Positions 22,867 through 35,399 of a stretch of DNA of 64,000 nt are shown one piece after another. The notes under the pieces are model-generated. The model had not been told where the DNA came from. It ran no database searches and saw only the letters and a program-made list of their open reading frames with translations. How positions within the stretch are numbered: position 1 is the first letter of the stretch; every line of letters begins with the position of its first letter. Origin of the DNA: Dermanyssus gallinae (Eukaryota; Arthropoda; Arachnida; Mesostigmata; Dermanyssidae); NCBI GenBank assembly GCA_003439945.1, contig QVRM01004004.1:310001-374000 (forward strand), in the 5' to 3' direction. Position numbers and translations under genes: made by a program.

Positions 22867-24500
22867 TCTGTTTATGGGCTCTATTTTACGAAGAAATGCG
22901 AAAGCAAACCCGTGGACGTTAAATGTTGAACGAGGGTCGGTCATCAGCCTAAAAAAGTTCAATCGGCCCCAATTTGCGCTCACGTTGATGAGGACAGAAT
23001 TGTTTTGAGAAGAATGTTTGATTCGCGGCATGATTGATCAGTTAAAACGCAGTTTTATTCAAAAGGGTTGCAGGAATACACGAGAGGCATTTCCGTTAGC
23101 ATCATCCCAGTCTAAACTGCTCTTTAAAAGTATCACCGTTGGACGCTGTATTTCTAAGCTTCTTTGTTCATCACATGTAGGACCCTTGCGCCGCAAATAC
23201 TATAAAGAAGCTTACTCCAGGCTACCGCTGCTGAGGAGATAGGCCGGCCCTCGAGCACATGCCATGCCAGGAGCTTCTCTACAAGCCATTTACAGATGTT
23301 TGTTGTGGCTTTGTAAACAAACCGGCCCGCAATGCTTAAGGTTTCATTATCTATATTTAAGACCCACAGTGCTTAAGGTTTTATTGTCTATATAACAATC
23401 GGAAAAGCAAATTGCTGAATTTCGTTGTCGCGGCGTTCAACCGTTATTCCTCTAGTACTGCGTTCCTATACCGCGCTGTGTGTAGCTAGTAGTCAACGAA
23501 GATCGCACGCACACGTAATGTCAAAGTATTCATGTCTTATGTCAAAGTACTTATCCATGTGTGCGTTTGCAAACGAATCTGTCCACATCTACAGCCTAAA
23601 TACGCCGCAATGGCGTGATATTGCGCGTGATGTGTGTGTGTGTATTTTAGCTTCGACCTTCGTAAGGTTTACTGGGAAGCCGACATTTACGACCTCTCGA
23701 GGTATCAGTGATACGCAAACCGCGTACCACACCGCACGTTTCGCTCGGTGACGTAACGTTCAACGTAGGTAGATGTGTATGTGATGAATACGCGCATAAA
23801 TGTATATGCTGCATCCACACTTCGCCGTAGCTTCGCCATTGAACGACGATACGGGGAAGCGTCAAGGAAGGAAGCGAGAGGCCTGCTCATCTTCAAAGCA
23901 ATTGCCAAAGCGACCTCTGCTTGCGCCCCCCCCCCCGGCGCCCCTTGGCGTGGAGGCAGAATTTCCAATTCAAATGGTGGTTGGTGGTCAATCAGGCGCG
24001 GTTGGCCGTGGGCGAAATGGCGCCTGGGCGCGAATGACCACTGGGCAGTGCCACTGGTGGGTGACGAGTGTTGACTGGGGGGTCGTGGGTACGGGCGTGG
24101 CCGACCAGCCGGCAGTGAGTAATACTAATAAATGTTTAATTAAGAAAGCAAGATGGCCCCCGCTACGATCGTCGAACAAGCCAGACAGAGGGCGCAGGTG
24201 GCGCCGCGAAGGAATTCTTTGCATTAAGATGCATGCTTCGAAAATTCTCGCTACGCAGACCCTTGAATTAGAGTGCTTAGTGCGGCCCGCCCGCCTCCCA
24301 TTCACTGCGGCCGGCAGACGAGTCGAGCCGGAACGAGAGAGCATACTACTCCTCTCAATGTTTCAGCGCACAACAACGTTTTTTTTCGACTTTAAAGGTT
24401 TTTAGACTTCATAACGCGAGCAATAAACTGGCATTAGGCGTCTTACAAGAAAGAGTCAACCAATAACCATTTCATACTGTGGCGATTCGCTTATTTTCAG

Positions 24501-24602
24501 TTTAAGGAGGTGACCCGTGACATCCTGGGCAAGTTCCCTGGAATGTCCATGTTCGAGATTGCCATGATAATATGCAAGGCGAACGGCGATCGCGGTGATG
24601 AG
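24501..24602 (+). CDS. Candidate internal exon with strong splice borders, unknown gene
   Basis: The acceptor ttattttcag precedes an open frame reading FKEVTRDILGKFPGMSMFEI then AMIICKANGDRGDE, followed by the donor GTAACG; 102 bases, phase 0 at both ends. A GTGAGT donor at 24115, in phase 0 with the long open frame upstream (23800-24114), could be the previous exon's end with a 386-base intron, though that upstream frame is Trp/Gly-rich and less convincing. The downstream intron would hold the (TA)n array and the full mariner at 24850. Protein family not recognised. Confidence 0.45.
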
Positions 24603-24671
24603 GTAACGATAAATGCAATGCTCCTCACTTCCGCTCATCTTTATTTTTGTTATCTATTTTTACCATTTTTT

Positions 24672-24678
<7 letters not shown>

Positions 24679-24720
<42 letters not shown>

Positions 24721-24721
24721 T

Positions 24722-24795
<74 letters not shown>

Positions 24796-24796
24796 A

Positions 24797-24849
<53 letters not shown>
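24679..24849. repeat. (TA)n array with repeated TTTATAAATA interruptions
   Basis: About 170 bases of TA broken several times by the same TTTATAAATA motif, hence a higher-order repeat. Its right end is the target TA of the mariner. Confidence 0.95.
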
Positions 24850-24853
<4 letters not shown>

Positions 24854-26171
24854 GTGTGTTCAAAACGTATCGCGACTTTTGTGTTTTTTCAAAAATTATT
24901 CATTTATTCATGAATATCTATTTTGTCCCCTTCAAAGTAATCCCATGAGATATTATACACTTGTGCCAACGGTTTTTCCAATCTTCGAAGCACTTCAAAA
25001 AACCATTTTTTTTTATCTTGTTCAGCTCCTTCTTCGATGCCGTCTTTATCTTGTCAAGCGTAGCGTAACGTCGTCCTTTCATGGGCCTCTTCAGTTTAGG
25101 GAACAAGAAAAAGTCACAGGGGGCCAGATCTGGGGAATACGGTGGCTGCGGCATCATTAGTGTGTTGTTTTTGGCCAAAAACTCGCGCACAAGCAACGAT
25201 GTGTGAGCAGGGGCGTTATCGTGGTGCAAAAGCCAATTTTTGTTCTTCCACAAATCCGGGCGTTTCTGGCGGATTGCTTCGCGCAAATTGCGCATAACTT
25301 GCAGGTAATATTCCTTATTGACCGTTCTACCCTGTGGCAAGAACTCATGATGCACCACGCCCCTGCAATCGAAGAAAACTGTCAGCAAAACTTTCACATT
25401 CGACCGAACTTGGCGCGCTTTTTTCGGTCTTGGTTCGTGCGGCAGCTTCCATTGAGATGATTGAGCTTTGGTTTCCACGTCATAACCATAAACCCACGAT
25501 TCGTCACCAGTTATGACCCTCTGGAGCAAATTTGGGTCGTCGCGGACAGAGTCCAACATCTCATTAGCAATGTTCATGCGATGCTGTTTTTGGTCGCAAT
25601 TGAGCAATTTTGGTACGAATTTTGCGGCGACCCGTCTCATGCCCAAATCATTGATAAAAATCGAATGGCACGAGCCAATCGATATGTTTCGGTCCTCAGC
25701 AACTTCTCTAACGGTGAGTCGACGATTGGCCAATACCATTTTCTCCACTTCATTAATTTTTTCGTCTGTTGTTGAAGTGCTCGGGCGTCCGGCACGCTCT
25801 TCGTCGTTCACATCTTCTCGGCCTTCTGAGAACATTTTGTACCACCGATAAACGTTGCTTCGGTCCAAGGTAGCTTCTCCGTATACCACAGTCAACATTC
25901 GGAATGCATCCGCGCACTTAATTTCGTTTTTCACACAAAATTTGATACAGGTTCTTTGATCCATTTTTTTGAATAGGCAAAAATCGAAGACGATCCAAAA
26001 CACGTGCAAGCAAAGCAGCTGTCAACAATTAAGTGAACATTCAAAATGGCCGAGCTTGTCGGCATAAGTGAGAGACATGAGTACCAACATAACGCCACAA
26101 AAAAAATCGAAATTCGAATATACGTAACCCGCGAAAATTCAAAAGTCGCGATACTTTTTGGACACACCTCG
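24850..26171 (-). mobile_element. Full-length mariner transposon with intact transposase
   Basis: 1322 bp, flanked by TA on both sides (24848-24849, 26172-26173). The left end CATAGTGTGTTCAAAACGTA and the right end, reversed, CGAGGTGTGTCCAAAAAGTA continue identically as TCGCGACTTTTG, with 27 of 32 bases matching. It is inserted at the edge of a (TA)n array. Length, terminal repeats and a complete ORF fit a mariner that moved recently. Confidence 0.93.
24918..25964 (-). CDS. mariner transposase, 348 aa, D,D34D catalytic triad complete
   Basis: The ATG at 25962-25964 ([20 protein letters not shown]) is preferred over the earlier in-frame start because it gives the usual family length and the N-terminal helix-turn-helix begins here. 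Two DNA-binding regions (residues about 1-110) are followed by the catalytic core: [12 protein letters not shown] (first Asp), [13 protein letters not shown] (second Asp) and [17 protein letters not shown] (third Asp), with exactly 34 residues between the second and third Asp. The WVPHEL-type linker appears as [11 protein letters not shown]. In the family this enzyme cuts and pastes the element at TA sites. No stop or frameshift is present, so it could be active if transcribed. Confidence 0.95.
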   Translation of the reverse strand: MDQRTCIKFCVKNEIKCADAFRMLTVVYGEATLDRSNVYRWYKMFSEGREDVNDEERAGRPSTSTTDEKINEVEKMVLANRRLTVREVAEDRNISIGSCHSIFINDLGMRRVAAKFVPKLLNCDQKQHRMNIANEMLDSVRDDPNLLQRVITGDESWVYGYDVETKAQSSQWKLPHEPRPKKARQVRSNVKVLLTVFFDCRGVVHHEFLPQGRTVNKEYYLQVMRNLREAIRQKRPDLWKNKNWLLHHDNAPAHTSLLVREFLAKNNTLMMPQPPYSPDLAPCDFFLFPKLKRPMKGRRYATLDKIKTASKKELNKIKKNGFLKCFEDWKNRWHKCIISHGITLKGTK

Positions 26172-28967
26172 TATATATAAGCGTTTATAGGTAATATATA
26201 TGCGTGATTGTTGTTGCTGGCTTCGACATAATCGAGAAACGCCGGCATTTGGGATCGGTGTAGCACGGGCTGCGTGGTAATGTCGACGTCTGATCAATGT
26301 ACGTCTATGTGAGACGCGATCAACGACGATAATAACATTATCGTGCACCTATGTAGCTTGCGGCAACTGCGGAGTAAAGCTAGCTCTTGGGCGGCCGAGG
26401 GATGGACACGAGATAGAGGACCGACTAGAAAGGATGAACAGCTAAGAACGCTGATTGGCTGCCTGTTGTGGATTAACCTAGAGGATGGCCAACGACAAGT
26501 AATGTCTAAGCGCAACAACAACAACACGCCTTGGACTACAATTTTGCCTCCTAATACCTCTGGCAAATATCATGCGATAAGTGCGAGATAGTAGTTTACG
26601 GGTGCTGGCTGGTGAACGACCACTTGGCCAGGTACGAGCAACACTAACAATATTAACAACAATGATAAAACAGACCATGGACCTAAGGCTGTTCTGGTGG
26701 GATCCAATGGGGGCTGGGGTACGGGACACCAGCTGCGGCGTGTTCTCCCTGTTGAAGCAGCCCCACGGACAACCAGCTGCTTAGATAAGACCTGCTGGCA
26801 CCGGACTTCGAGAATATCTCACTGCATTGGACTTAGCTCGTGTTTGGACGGAAAAAATATGTATTCACTGACAAACTATACTACAAGTCACTATAAATGC
26901 ATTGGTTTGATAGTCTGATAGTTCGTGCTTCGGGCCATTTTTCGGGCCTGTAATCCACGGTGGCCGGTTTCAGCTGAGCTGCGAGCCGGGTTTTAGCTAC
27001 TAGGAACCTTTAGTTTAACATATGCAAATCAGACCAGGCAAACTGGCCTGGGTTTAACCACCAGCCTCGTCTACGCAAAGGCATTCCTGGTGTTTTAAGG
27101 GGCCGGAAATCTTAAACCGGGGGTATACCTTACGGAGGACGCACGGATATATATATATATATAAAATATTGTGATGATTTATTAATCATTTACAATACGT
27201 TCGCACACTCGGCAGTGCTCGCCTGTATATATTTATATATGTATATAGTAGGCGGTGTGGTACAAGTGCTCGTGCGCTAGTCATGATTGTGATCGACATG
27301 TCGCCGGGTCGATGTGCCCTGTTGTTTTTGAGTGATGCTCGTTGAGAATAGATGATGAACAATACCTGTGAGAGTCAGCAATTGTGCTACCAAAAGGACT
27401 GTTGGGAAAGCCTTAGAGACTCTCAACGTGTCAGCTTATGCTGCCGCTTTAAGCGTCCCTTACAACAACAAAAAACGAGTGACAAGTGTAGTTAGATGTA
27501 CATCTCAGGCGAGAAATAAACCTGTCCATATGGTAGCAGATAATATGAATGTGCACACAATTGTCGATTCTGCCAGACGCATACAGTACGGAGTAAAACT
27601 CCCACACGGGAAGAAACAGCTACGTATACGAAGCGTCAGCTGGAATAGATAGATCGATTAACAGAACAGCTCTGAACGTGAGCTGGATACTACTGTGCAA
27701 AGGCCAGTCGACCTGTGTAGTTTCTTGATGTAGCCCGGAGGAGGAGGCACGGCGTGGTGACAAAGAAACAGACGTAGTAGAACGACAAAAGGCAAACATC
27801 AAACAAACAGAGACAAACACCAAAAACAGTACGGATGCAGAAACATGTGGAAAAACGAGACTTTGGTCTTCAATTATATAGCCTACTTTTTCTGGCAACC
27901 TCCACCTGATGAGCTTGACGCAGGCTGTATACGGTTGCTGAATTGCAAACGGCCAATCGGCTACACAGTAACGACAGGAACAACAACAACAACAGTTAAG
28001 CGACCAGGCAGATAGACATTATGCCGGTGGGGCCGGTGGGGTACAATGGAGACTGAAGCCGGAACGCCTCCTGCCACTTCCTTAATGCTCCCCGCTGCAA
28101 CAGCCGACCACACGACCGAGAATTAACAACTGCTCGTTTGAGGTGTGCGGCGCTCTAGCGTCATACCTGTCAGCGTCTGTTGTTTCGGAGCAAGGGGATA
28201 TGCGTTTCCTGGGGAATTTCGGCATCAGAACCTTTATATAGAATAACTTCTTTGTAGCATAGGGCATTGGAAGTAATTAGTATGCTATTTTTACACGACT
28301 TTTTCCTTTACAATCCACAGAGAGAGAATCTATAAATTTGGATGGGTAACAGAAGGCGGTGAACCGCGATTCGGGCTCAACTTAAATAAATATCACGCGT
28401 GGTTCCGCACACACTTGAGCGGAATTGTCAAATCCCTGCCATGTCCGGAATAGGACAAAAGTGTCAAAATTGCTTTCAGGAACATTTGTTTCATCTTCTT
28501 AACAATTGTATGAGACTGGACGTCAGTCATTTTGTTTGGACAAAAAATTGCATCTGTTGCATTGTATTCTAAGTTGGCTCAACGCAAAATATATGTTGTA
28601 TTGATGATAATTGATGTATGATAATTCTCATGAAATACAATTCTTTGTAACTCTTATATTTTGGCTTTTACGCCCAAAAACCCATTTTTGAGAAAACCGC
28701 CCCTTGCTCCATTAGAATTTTTGTTCTGAGTTGTTTTAGATTCAAAATTTTCTTGGACGAGTATATACCTAATAGGCTAGGGGCTAGGATGCTTAGAAAT
28801 ATTATACATTTCAGCTACGTTGCGAAAGCGCCGAAAATGCCAGACCTCCGACTAGGTTAATGTATATAGGTCTGACCGATATAACCCGTCAGCAAATTTA
28901 TTTAACCACGTTGTTCGTTATAATTGTAAACGTCGTTCGTATCACTCATGTATCAGTCGCAAGCCTA

Positions 28968-28970
<3 letters not shown>
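26172..28970. other. No firmly supported gene
   Basis: Short frames at 26343-26591 (RTLIGCLLWINLEDGQRQ before GTAATG) and 26650-26780 (LRLFWWDPMGAGVRD after an AAACAG acceptor) read protein-like and could belong to the same gene as the exon at 24501, but frames compete and no family is recognised. Confidence 0.35.

Positions 28971-29004
<34 letters not shown>
28971..29004. repeat. (TA)n microsatellite
   Basis: Short uninterrupted TA tract. Confidence 0.95.
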
Positions 29005-29010
<6 letters not shown>

Positions 29011-30529
29011 ATAGTCCTACGCAGCTCGGGAGAGCAAGCCTCGCATTAAGGCCGTTGCGTGAGATATAGTGGCCATCACTGCGGGAGCAGCCGTGACTTA
29101 CGCGTCGAGTGCGCCCGCCTCTTCCAGGGCGGCAATGAGCTAAGCGTGTTGTCTATTTTTGGTACTAAGTTTGAGGTTGAGAAGCGGACCGACGACGATG
29201 AGATAAACATCAACAGGGGTCATTGTAGCTAAAGCTTCTAAACAGATCATAATCCAATGCAGAATGTAGTTTATCTGAATCGCTAAAAAGGACAAACTTT
29301 ATGGGTGGAGGCTAGGAGAAGCAACTTCATGGCAAGCAATGGGTCACTGCGGCGGTCGGTGATCAGATGCTTACGATTCCTGTTACACTGTTGTGTGGCA
29401 GGACAACTCGGAGTACCTGCGGGTCCTCTTTTTGGGTGCATCCCGGAAGGGGTAGATAAGCATCTTCATCATCACCATCATCTGAAACGACTCTGTAAAC
29501 GCAATGCTGTTTTTTTTTAAATTAATTACAATGCAATTGCCTGAGTCAATGATTGCCGGACAATAAAAGTTTTAAATTGCACAATTGAAGCTAAGTGCAT
29601 CACGACAGATCCGTTATATTTAGTGTCTGTTGTATCTTAAAATTATACAGTAGATGCTTAATGAGTACATGCATATCAAGTCGGTGAATTCGTCGTTTGA
29701 TGTTTGCAGGTACTAGACGAATTTCTCAGCACATTTCCTGAGAGCGTATCAGCAGAGATCGTCACCCTTCTTCACGTCTGCATTCCGAGAGCCCGGGCAG
29801 TCGCTTAGCTGGACGACTGTTCACAAGCCTCGTTCGTTGATAAAGGGCGAACACCACGAACTGCTTAGCCAAGCAATAGCATAAATTGTAATGGCGTTTG
29901 CCCTTGTTCCGAAATTGTTTGTGTATGTTCGGTGATGTGTGATCTGTATATAGATAGCCAAGTTTGGTCACACGGTCCAAACAAACCGTGTGATATAGTA
30001 GTCTGGTTCACGAGCATGTAAAACCTATCGGCTAAAACAAGCCACATTTTTTAAACGGTTCGACGTTCCTCCAGTACACCAATGAATTGGCTTCTTACAT
30101 ATAACTACGTATAGCTTTGCTTGGTCTGGTTATGCTTATTTAGTTCCCTGGTGTAACTAAACAACCGTCGTAGTTACCGAGTGTTACGAGTAATAAATAA
30201 ATGTTACCTTAGAAGCAAGTAGAACACGGCGGATATATACAGTTTCCTTTTTCAGCGTGCCAAAAGTCTCTACGTACGGCTGACGCGTGCAGGTCGGTTT
30301 TTCTGCCATCAGGCCTGCTATCAGCTAGTCCTCTATAAAGTAACCGTTATTTTATTATTTTACTAACTGATCAAACGGTGGAAAAACGTTAGAATATAAT
30401 ATTAATATAACTACAATTCTGTTAAGCTTAGGAGTATAGTCTGTGATAGGCTGTGGTTGGGCTTTAAATTCAAAAAATTCATTGCTAGGAGCCTATCGTG
30501 GAAATAAAGAAGTAAAGTAAAAATAAGAT
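29005..30529. other. No supported gene
   Basis: A TTTGCAG at 29703-29709 followed by VLDEFLSTFPESVSAEI looks like an exon start, but no donor follows before the stop. The rest is unique AT-rich sequence. Confidence 0.35.
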
Positions 30530-30680
30530 AAAGCTGTATTCAAAGATGGCGTGTGCCAATGTCTCCGGATAGACATCACACTTAATGCAGGTGAGGTTTA
30601 TCCCCGGCTCAGCTGACACCGCGGTTTCTGGTCTACAGCATACCCCTTCGACCCATAGCCCGCAAAACTGAGCCACAGGT
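30530..30680 (-). pseudogene. Possible non-LTR retrotransposon C-terminal finger relic
   Basis: The minus frame contains CIKCDVYPETLAHAI, resembling the Cys-X2-Cys...ET..H finger near the C-terminus of several reverse-transcriptase proteins, but the last Cys is missing and nothing else of the protein is visible. Confidence 0.3.
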
Positions 30681-30994
30681 CTCGTGTCCTACGATTTTCC
30701 CCGTAACTTTGATATCAGGTGAGATTAGGTATTGCGTCCATTAGAATCAACCCACTTTTGCTCTTGCAATTCCTTCACAGTCGTGGAGTTACATGTCTTT
30801 TCTTAGGGAAGCAAGCAGTGGTCTTAATCTTTTTTACGTTCATGAACAGCGAAACCCTGACAGTTGAAATGCTTACCAAATATGAATTTCTTCCTTGGTA
30901 GTATACATTATTACATATAAATAAATACTGTGGAAAAAGCCTTTCCACCGCAGAGATGCGTGTCCAGGAAGAGCCGAAACACATAGTACGCGAT

Positions 30995-31300
30995 CCTTGT
31001 ACACCAGTTTGAGGTTAAGCGAAGGTGAGAGAGATGTTGGCTGTCCCTGGGTGTTGCAGTGCGACTCTTTAAGCTTAAAATGGTACCAATGTGACCTATC
31101 GCCAGTCGCAAGATGTGGGGACATCTCTCAAAGGCAAATTTGGCAGAAACTCGGGAGATGTTTTTCAGCATACATGAAACGGGTTCTCTGTCTCTCGCGT
31201 TTGGCATGACACCGATTCGTGTACTTGCTAGTAGGCTGTGAACCAGCAGTGGAAGCAATTAGAATCAGGCTGAAGTCAGCAGTCACTGAACCTTTCCAGC
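30995..31300 (+). pseudogene. Relic of a non-LTR element, C-terminal part, same family as at 55 kb
   Basis: The plus strand shares scattered matching blocks with 55.45-55.84 kb: GGGTGTTGCAGTGCGA, CGCGTTTGGCATGA.. and GTAGGCTG....CAGTAG/CAGTGG with AGAAACAATTAGA-like endings. Broken frames read LKMVPM and SLAFGMTPIRVLASRL. Coding capacity is lost. Confidence 0.5.
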
Positions 31301-31372
31301 ATGTTTGTAGAAATGGTAAGCTAAAGTGGCGAAAGCCATAGGAGAGGTTGATCATAGAGAAAATAGATTGAT

Positions 31373-31408
<36 letters not shown>

Positions 31409-32734
31409 AATCAATTTCGAAATATTTGATCAAATTCTCATCCATCAAGGTGCACTAATCATCAGAATGAATGCAAACATGCTGAGTTTTGTGTCGCTGG
31501 GGATTAGATGCAAAGAGGCATATTTGTTGCAAGACAAAAACTCAAAACACGGACGCAACAAAGTCCGGGTTATTACAAAAGAGCCATGCTTCATGCTTCC
31601 ACAAGGAACCGACTAATTTGCATGTTAGCGGATGTGTCGGTGAAGAGCACTTTGTCTGAGACGCTTTTTTGTAAGCTGTTTATCAGATCCCAAGAAAATA
31701 GGATAGCGAATATTGGTCCTGCGTTTCTGTTTCCCAACATAAGAGTAATAAATGGTGTAAAAGAAAAATATTTGTAGGAAAAACTGACGTGTAGGGACTA
31801 AACGCGCAATTTACTGCCAGCCCACACATTCACGGAAAAGGGGTCTTGGCGTGCTTGCGAACTGGCCATACGCGGGTTCTCGTTGGCCGGCCAATGAGAA
31901 TTGTATGCATTAAATGTGCCCTCTTGTGTAGACGAGGCCTTACCTATCTGGGTATTTATCTGGGAAACGCCGTTCCGCCGTGAAGCACGCGCGTTATTGT
32001 GTGCAAGGAAAAGCATGTCGACTTCTTTCTCATTCGGCATTTGTGCACAGATCCATCATGATGCACGTAGTAGACCTACATTAGCAATAGAACGCAGAGC
32101 AATAGCTCGCACCCAAAAGTAGGTCGTTTCCGTTCAGTGGATTCGCGTTGCTGGTAGTATAAAAGGTTCATTCCTAGTGCATTCGATATGATATGCATTT
32201 TTCTGAGAAAACCTGCGCAACCGTTACAAAATGTGTATAATTATCAGAGGGCGCTCATTCGAACAGTTCGTGCAATATGGTAAACAAGTGCATGTGAATC
32301 AAAAAGTAACACGAGTGATTTGTTTGCTAAAGCACGGTCAAACGGCTAGATGTATGGTTGCACTCATTTCTAACATAATCGACAAAACCTTAGTTACTTC
32401 GAAACCACGAATCGTACCACCATTAGTTTGCCAAATTATTGGCACCGAAATTAGCCCCATAGGAAACATTCTCCTGAATATGTGCGTTTTATGAGCGTAA
32501 TGACAGTCTTTTAAAGCAGTTAACGTCAGAGCTTAAATATAGGGCAGTAAAAGGTGGCGATTTTCCCAAGTTTCTTTTGAACTCAGCTACTTTGGCTCTG
32601 CTAGCTTTGGTTAACCCTCTCCGAACACGTTGTTCGGCGACCTTCTCACATGGGGGACATTAATTCAGGGACACCAATATATACGTGGGGATCTTTTTTT
32701 AAAACCTTTCTGCTGGGGCTGGCCCTCGGCCAAG
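31301..32734. other. No supported gene
   Basis: (TA)n at 31376-31405; otherwise unique sequence with short ORFs. Confidence 0.5.
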
Positions 32735-32815
32735 ATTTAACGTTCACGGGGCTGTATTTCACTTATGTGTTTCCTCCGATCGCACAGGCGACGGGAGGAG
32801 CCACCGGGCTCGCCA
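32735..32815 (-). repeat. tRNA-derived SINE family, diverged copy
   Basis: On the minus strand GAGCCCGGTGGC and GATCGGAGGAAACACATAAG, then a decayed B box (AGCCCCGTGAACG), match the copies at 22.8 and 45.25 kb. This explains an otherwise attractive open frame on the opposite strand (32650-32904). Confidence 0.55.
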
Positions 32816-33299
32816 TACGTGGGAATCTGGGAAAGTCTTTGAAACATTCGATTAGGAGCATTCCAGGCGACTTCTCTACAGATAACAGGTGTGTGTGTGT
32901 GTGAAAAACGTCGAGCACAAGCAAATGTCGATTTCACAACAACCATACCCAAAATCGAGCTGCGTTGCGAGTTGTTATTTTGTACATATTGCAGCGATTA
33001 TTAAGTACACGAGAGTGTTTTACAACGTTTGTGTATATTCGATCGATATATTTGGACATAAGGCCCCCTTCCTTTGCCTGTGGTGTGTTGAGTGTCAGTG
33101 GATAATACCGAAGATTTCGAACTAGACATTTCATCTGTCTGTACGACGAACCACGTGAAAGCTCTCCAAAACCTGCAGCAGACGATCGATATGTGGCTTG
33201 GGTGAAAGGCTGCAATTGACGAATACTCAAACATAACGTGTGTATGTATCACAAGGTATTGGGTACATTTGAAAACATTTTGCCAGTGCGTTGCAGTCA

Positions 33300-33540
33300 A
33301 GCGTAGGAACATTTTAGCTCACAAAAGTGAAGCGGCAAGCTGTCTGGAGAGGTGATGGTCGCCATTTTTTAACCGCATCTGGAGTCACGCTGATGAAGCA
33401 CCCAGCTTATTCACCCTATTTGGCATCTCGGTGTGATTTTCGTTCTCTTTGCGAAATCGAAGAACAAATTAAGAAGAAGGCGTTTTGATGCACGCGAATC
33501 GATCCTATACGACAACTTTAACTAAAAGGTGTACATCGTA
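33300..33540 (+). pseudogene. Decayed mariner-family transposase, C-terminal part
   Basis: Frames with shifts read NILAHKSEAASCL (equivalent of DNARPHKS), GVTLMKHPAYSPYLASRCDF (equivalent of [16 protein letters not shown]) and IEEQIKKKAF then RRFDARESILYD after a frameshift. The third catalytic region is recognisable but Tyr replaces Asp in YSPDLA. A relic of a mariner subfamily different from the two called above. Confidence 0.65.
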
Positions 33541-34097
33541 AAGATATTTTCCTTAAATTGTATGTGTCCCGCTCGGCCGTAATTCCTACCTTGTATTTTG
33601 GTGCTGCTTTTTCAAGACGTTCGCTTTCAAATTGAGGGTTTATTCATGGAACCACAATTTCTCGACGCTTAAGTTCTTGTAAACAAAAATAGGTAAAATG
33701 TGTAAAAGCTCCAACATTTTCTATTTCACACTTTAGCATGTCTAACTCCATGTAAAACTAACAATTGAAGTCGCTAACGATTCTCGCGTTCGCAAACATG
33801 ACAAGCCTTCTTCAGCCTATTGACAAGGAACTAGATATTGTATTTGTAACTCATTTTTGACCTCACGTTTAAATAACCTGACAGAGGTGACTGAGGTAGT
33901 GACGAGTTGTGGGGAGTTTGGTCCAGATAGTTCAGAGTGTACGCGAGAGCATGACGGGTTACCTCCTGTAGAGCTACCGGCCTCACAGATTCCGTTGCAC
34001 GTCGAGTTGTGCGTCTAACAGAAGCTATTAAAAAAAAAAACAGCACCATCCGCTGATAATAATAACACCCTTATACATCTTAAACAATTTTAACTCT

Positions 34098-34145
<48 letters not shown>

Positions 34146-35300
34146 TATGATTATTATTATTATTATTAATACGTTCTGATACATACACTCTCGTGTAGCA
34201 ACGTCTCAGGCGCACTGTGACTGTGGCTGTTGAATTGCAAATTGGCATTTTGTGCGATTCATCGAGGCTGTCAGGATTCGGACGAGCGTGAAAGGCTGGT
34301 GAGGATGGACTGATATGATAAAAGGATTTCCAACGCCTGTTGAAACAGCAAACAACTGGTGGTTAGTTAAGTCGACCCAGGCGCGACTAGTCGATGTCGC
34401 GATATTGCGGATTCTGCATATAGTAGGCTTGCTCGGTGGCCTCTCGCCGAGATTGGTGGCACTTCACACAGACGGGTATACCGCCACGCTCCCTCATGCG
34501 TCCTCCTTTTGCCGCTCTCTCGATAAACAAACAAAGCTACGATAAACATCGTCACGTCATCAGAAGTCGTCTTCGTCGTCAATCGTCTGCGTTCGGCTGT
34601 CGGGCCTACCTCGCCAATCCTTCTTGAAGCAGCATTTGAAACGACAGGAAATCGTGGCCATAGGCGGGCACAGAGATAGCGAGGGCGCCAATCTAATTAC
34701 GAAATCATTTTAATTGATTAATCTAATTACGAAATCATCTGGCAGCAAAGCCGCTGACAAACTACTACCACTAACTACTAAATTAGACCCATGAATCAAA
34801 CGAGGGTACTGCTGAACGCGCGACAAATGAAAAGGCAAGAAACACAGACGCCGCCAACACTCAATGATTCGATGTAATCAATTCTCGCAGTCATACCGGA
34901 CAACATACGTCGTACATAGAGCACGGCGTGCACGAGCGAAGGCAGTCGAGGTGTCAGAGGTGTTGAGTTGAGTTGGGTTGCATTGTCTTCTCTTTCCGTA
35001 TTCCTACGTGAGCCTCACTTTCGTGCTCGTCTGTGCTCATCTGATCACGACGGAGCTATCTGTCACTATCAATGTGCTGGCTGCGAGTCTGCGTGCACAA
35101 TCTGCGTGCATCGCTATGGGTCTTACTAGCGTACGGACGTATCTCTCATAGATCTCTATAAAGCCGATTGTTAGCACGACGTAGATGACCGTGGGCCTAC
35201 GACGGCGTCCAAACCAAGTAGACGGCTTTACGACTGTCGCCACCAGTTACTCTCTGTTTCTCTCTATAAATATATATATCTTTTACTCTCTCTCTCCATG
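33541..35300. other. No supported gene
   Basis: An (AAT)n tract at 34100-34144 switches to (ATT)n at about 34150-34170, followed by AATACGTTCTGATAC, reminiscent of the tail of the TAA-associated retrotransposon. Pyrimidine-rich repeats occur near 35260-35300. Confidence 0.5.
34100..34170. repeat. (AAT)n then (ATT)n mirror-oriented microsatellite
   Basis: Forward TAA units and then reverse-oriented TTA units are separated by ATTATGATT, so the tract can fold on itself. Confidence 0.9.
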
Positions 35301-35307
35301 TGTGTTT

Positions 35308-35355
35308 CTCGATATCACACACCTAGTCCCTTAGTTCTAGGTGTGTGATATCGAG
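35308..35355. repeat. Perfect 19-bp inverted repeat, 10-nt loop
   Basis: 35308-35326 (CTCGATATCACACACCTAG) is the exact reverse complement of 35337-35355. Confidence 0.97.
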
Positions 35356-35399
35356 GAAGTCTCCTAGTTCTCCTGCTCTTACGGCACTCACGCCTGACA

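Noticed and set aside
29710..29808. Exon starting after TTTGCAG
   Set aside because: No donor occurs before the in-frame stop and the upstream pyrimidine tract is weak.
32650..32904. 84-codon frame with membrane-like segments and a GTGTGT donor-like end
   Set aside because: Its middle is the reverse of the tRNA-derived SINE family, which explains the sequence better than a gene.
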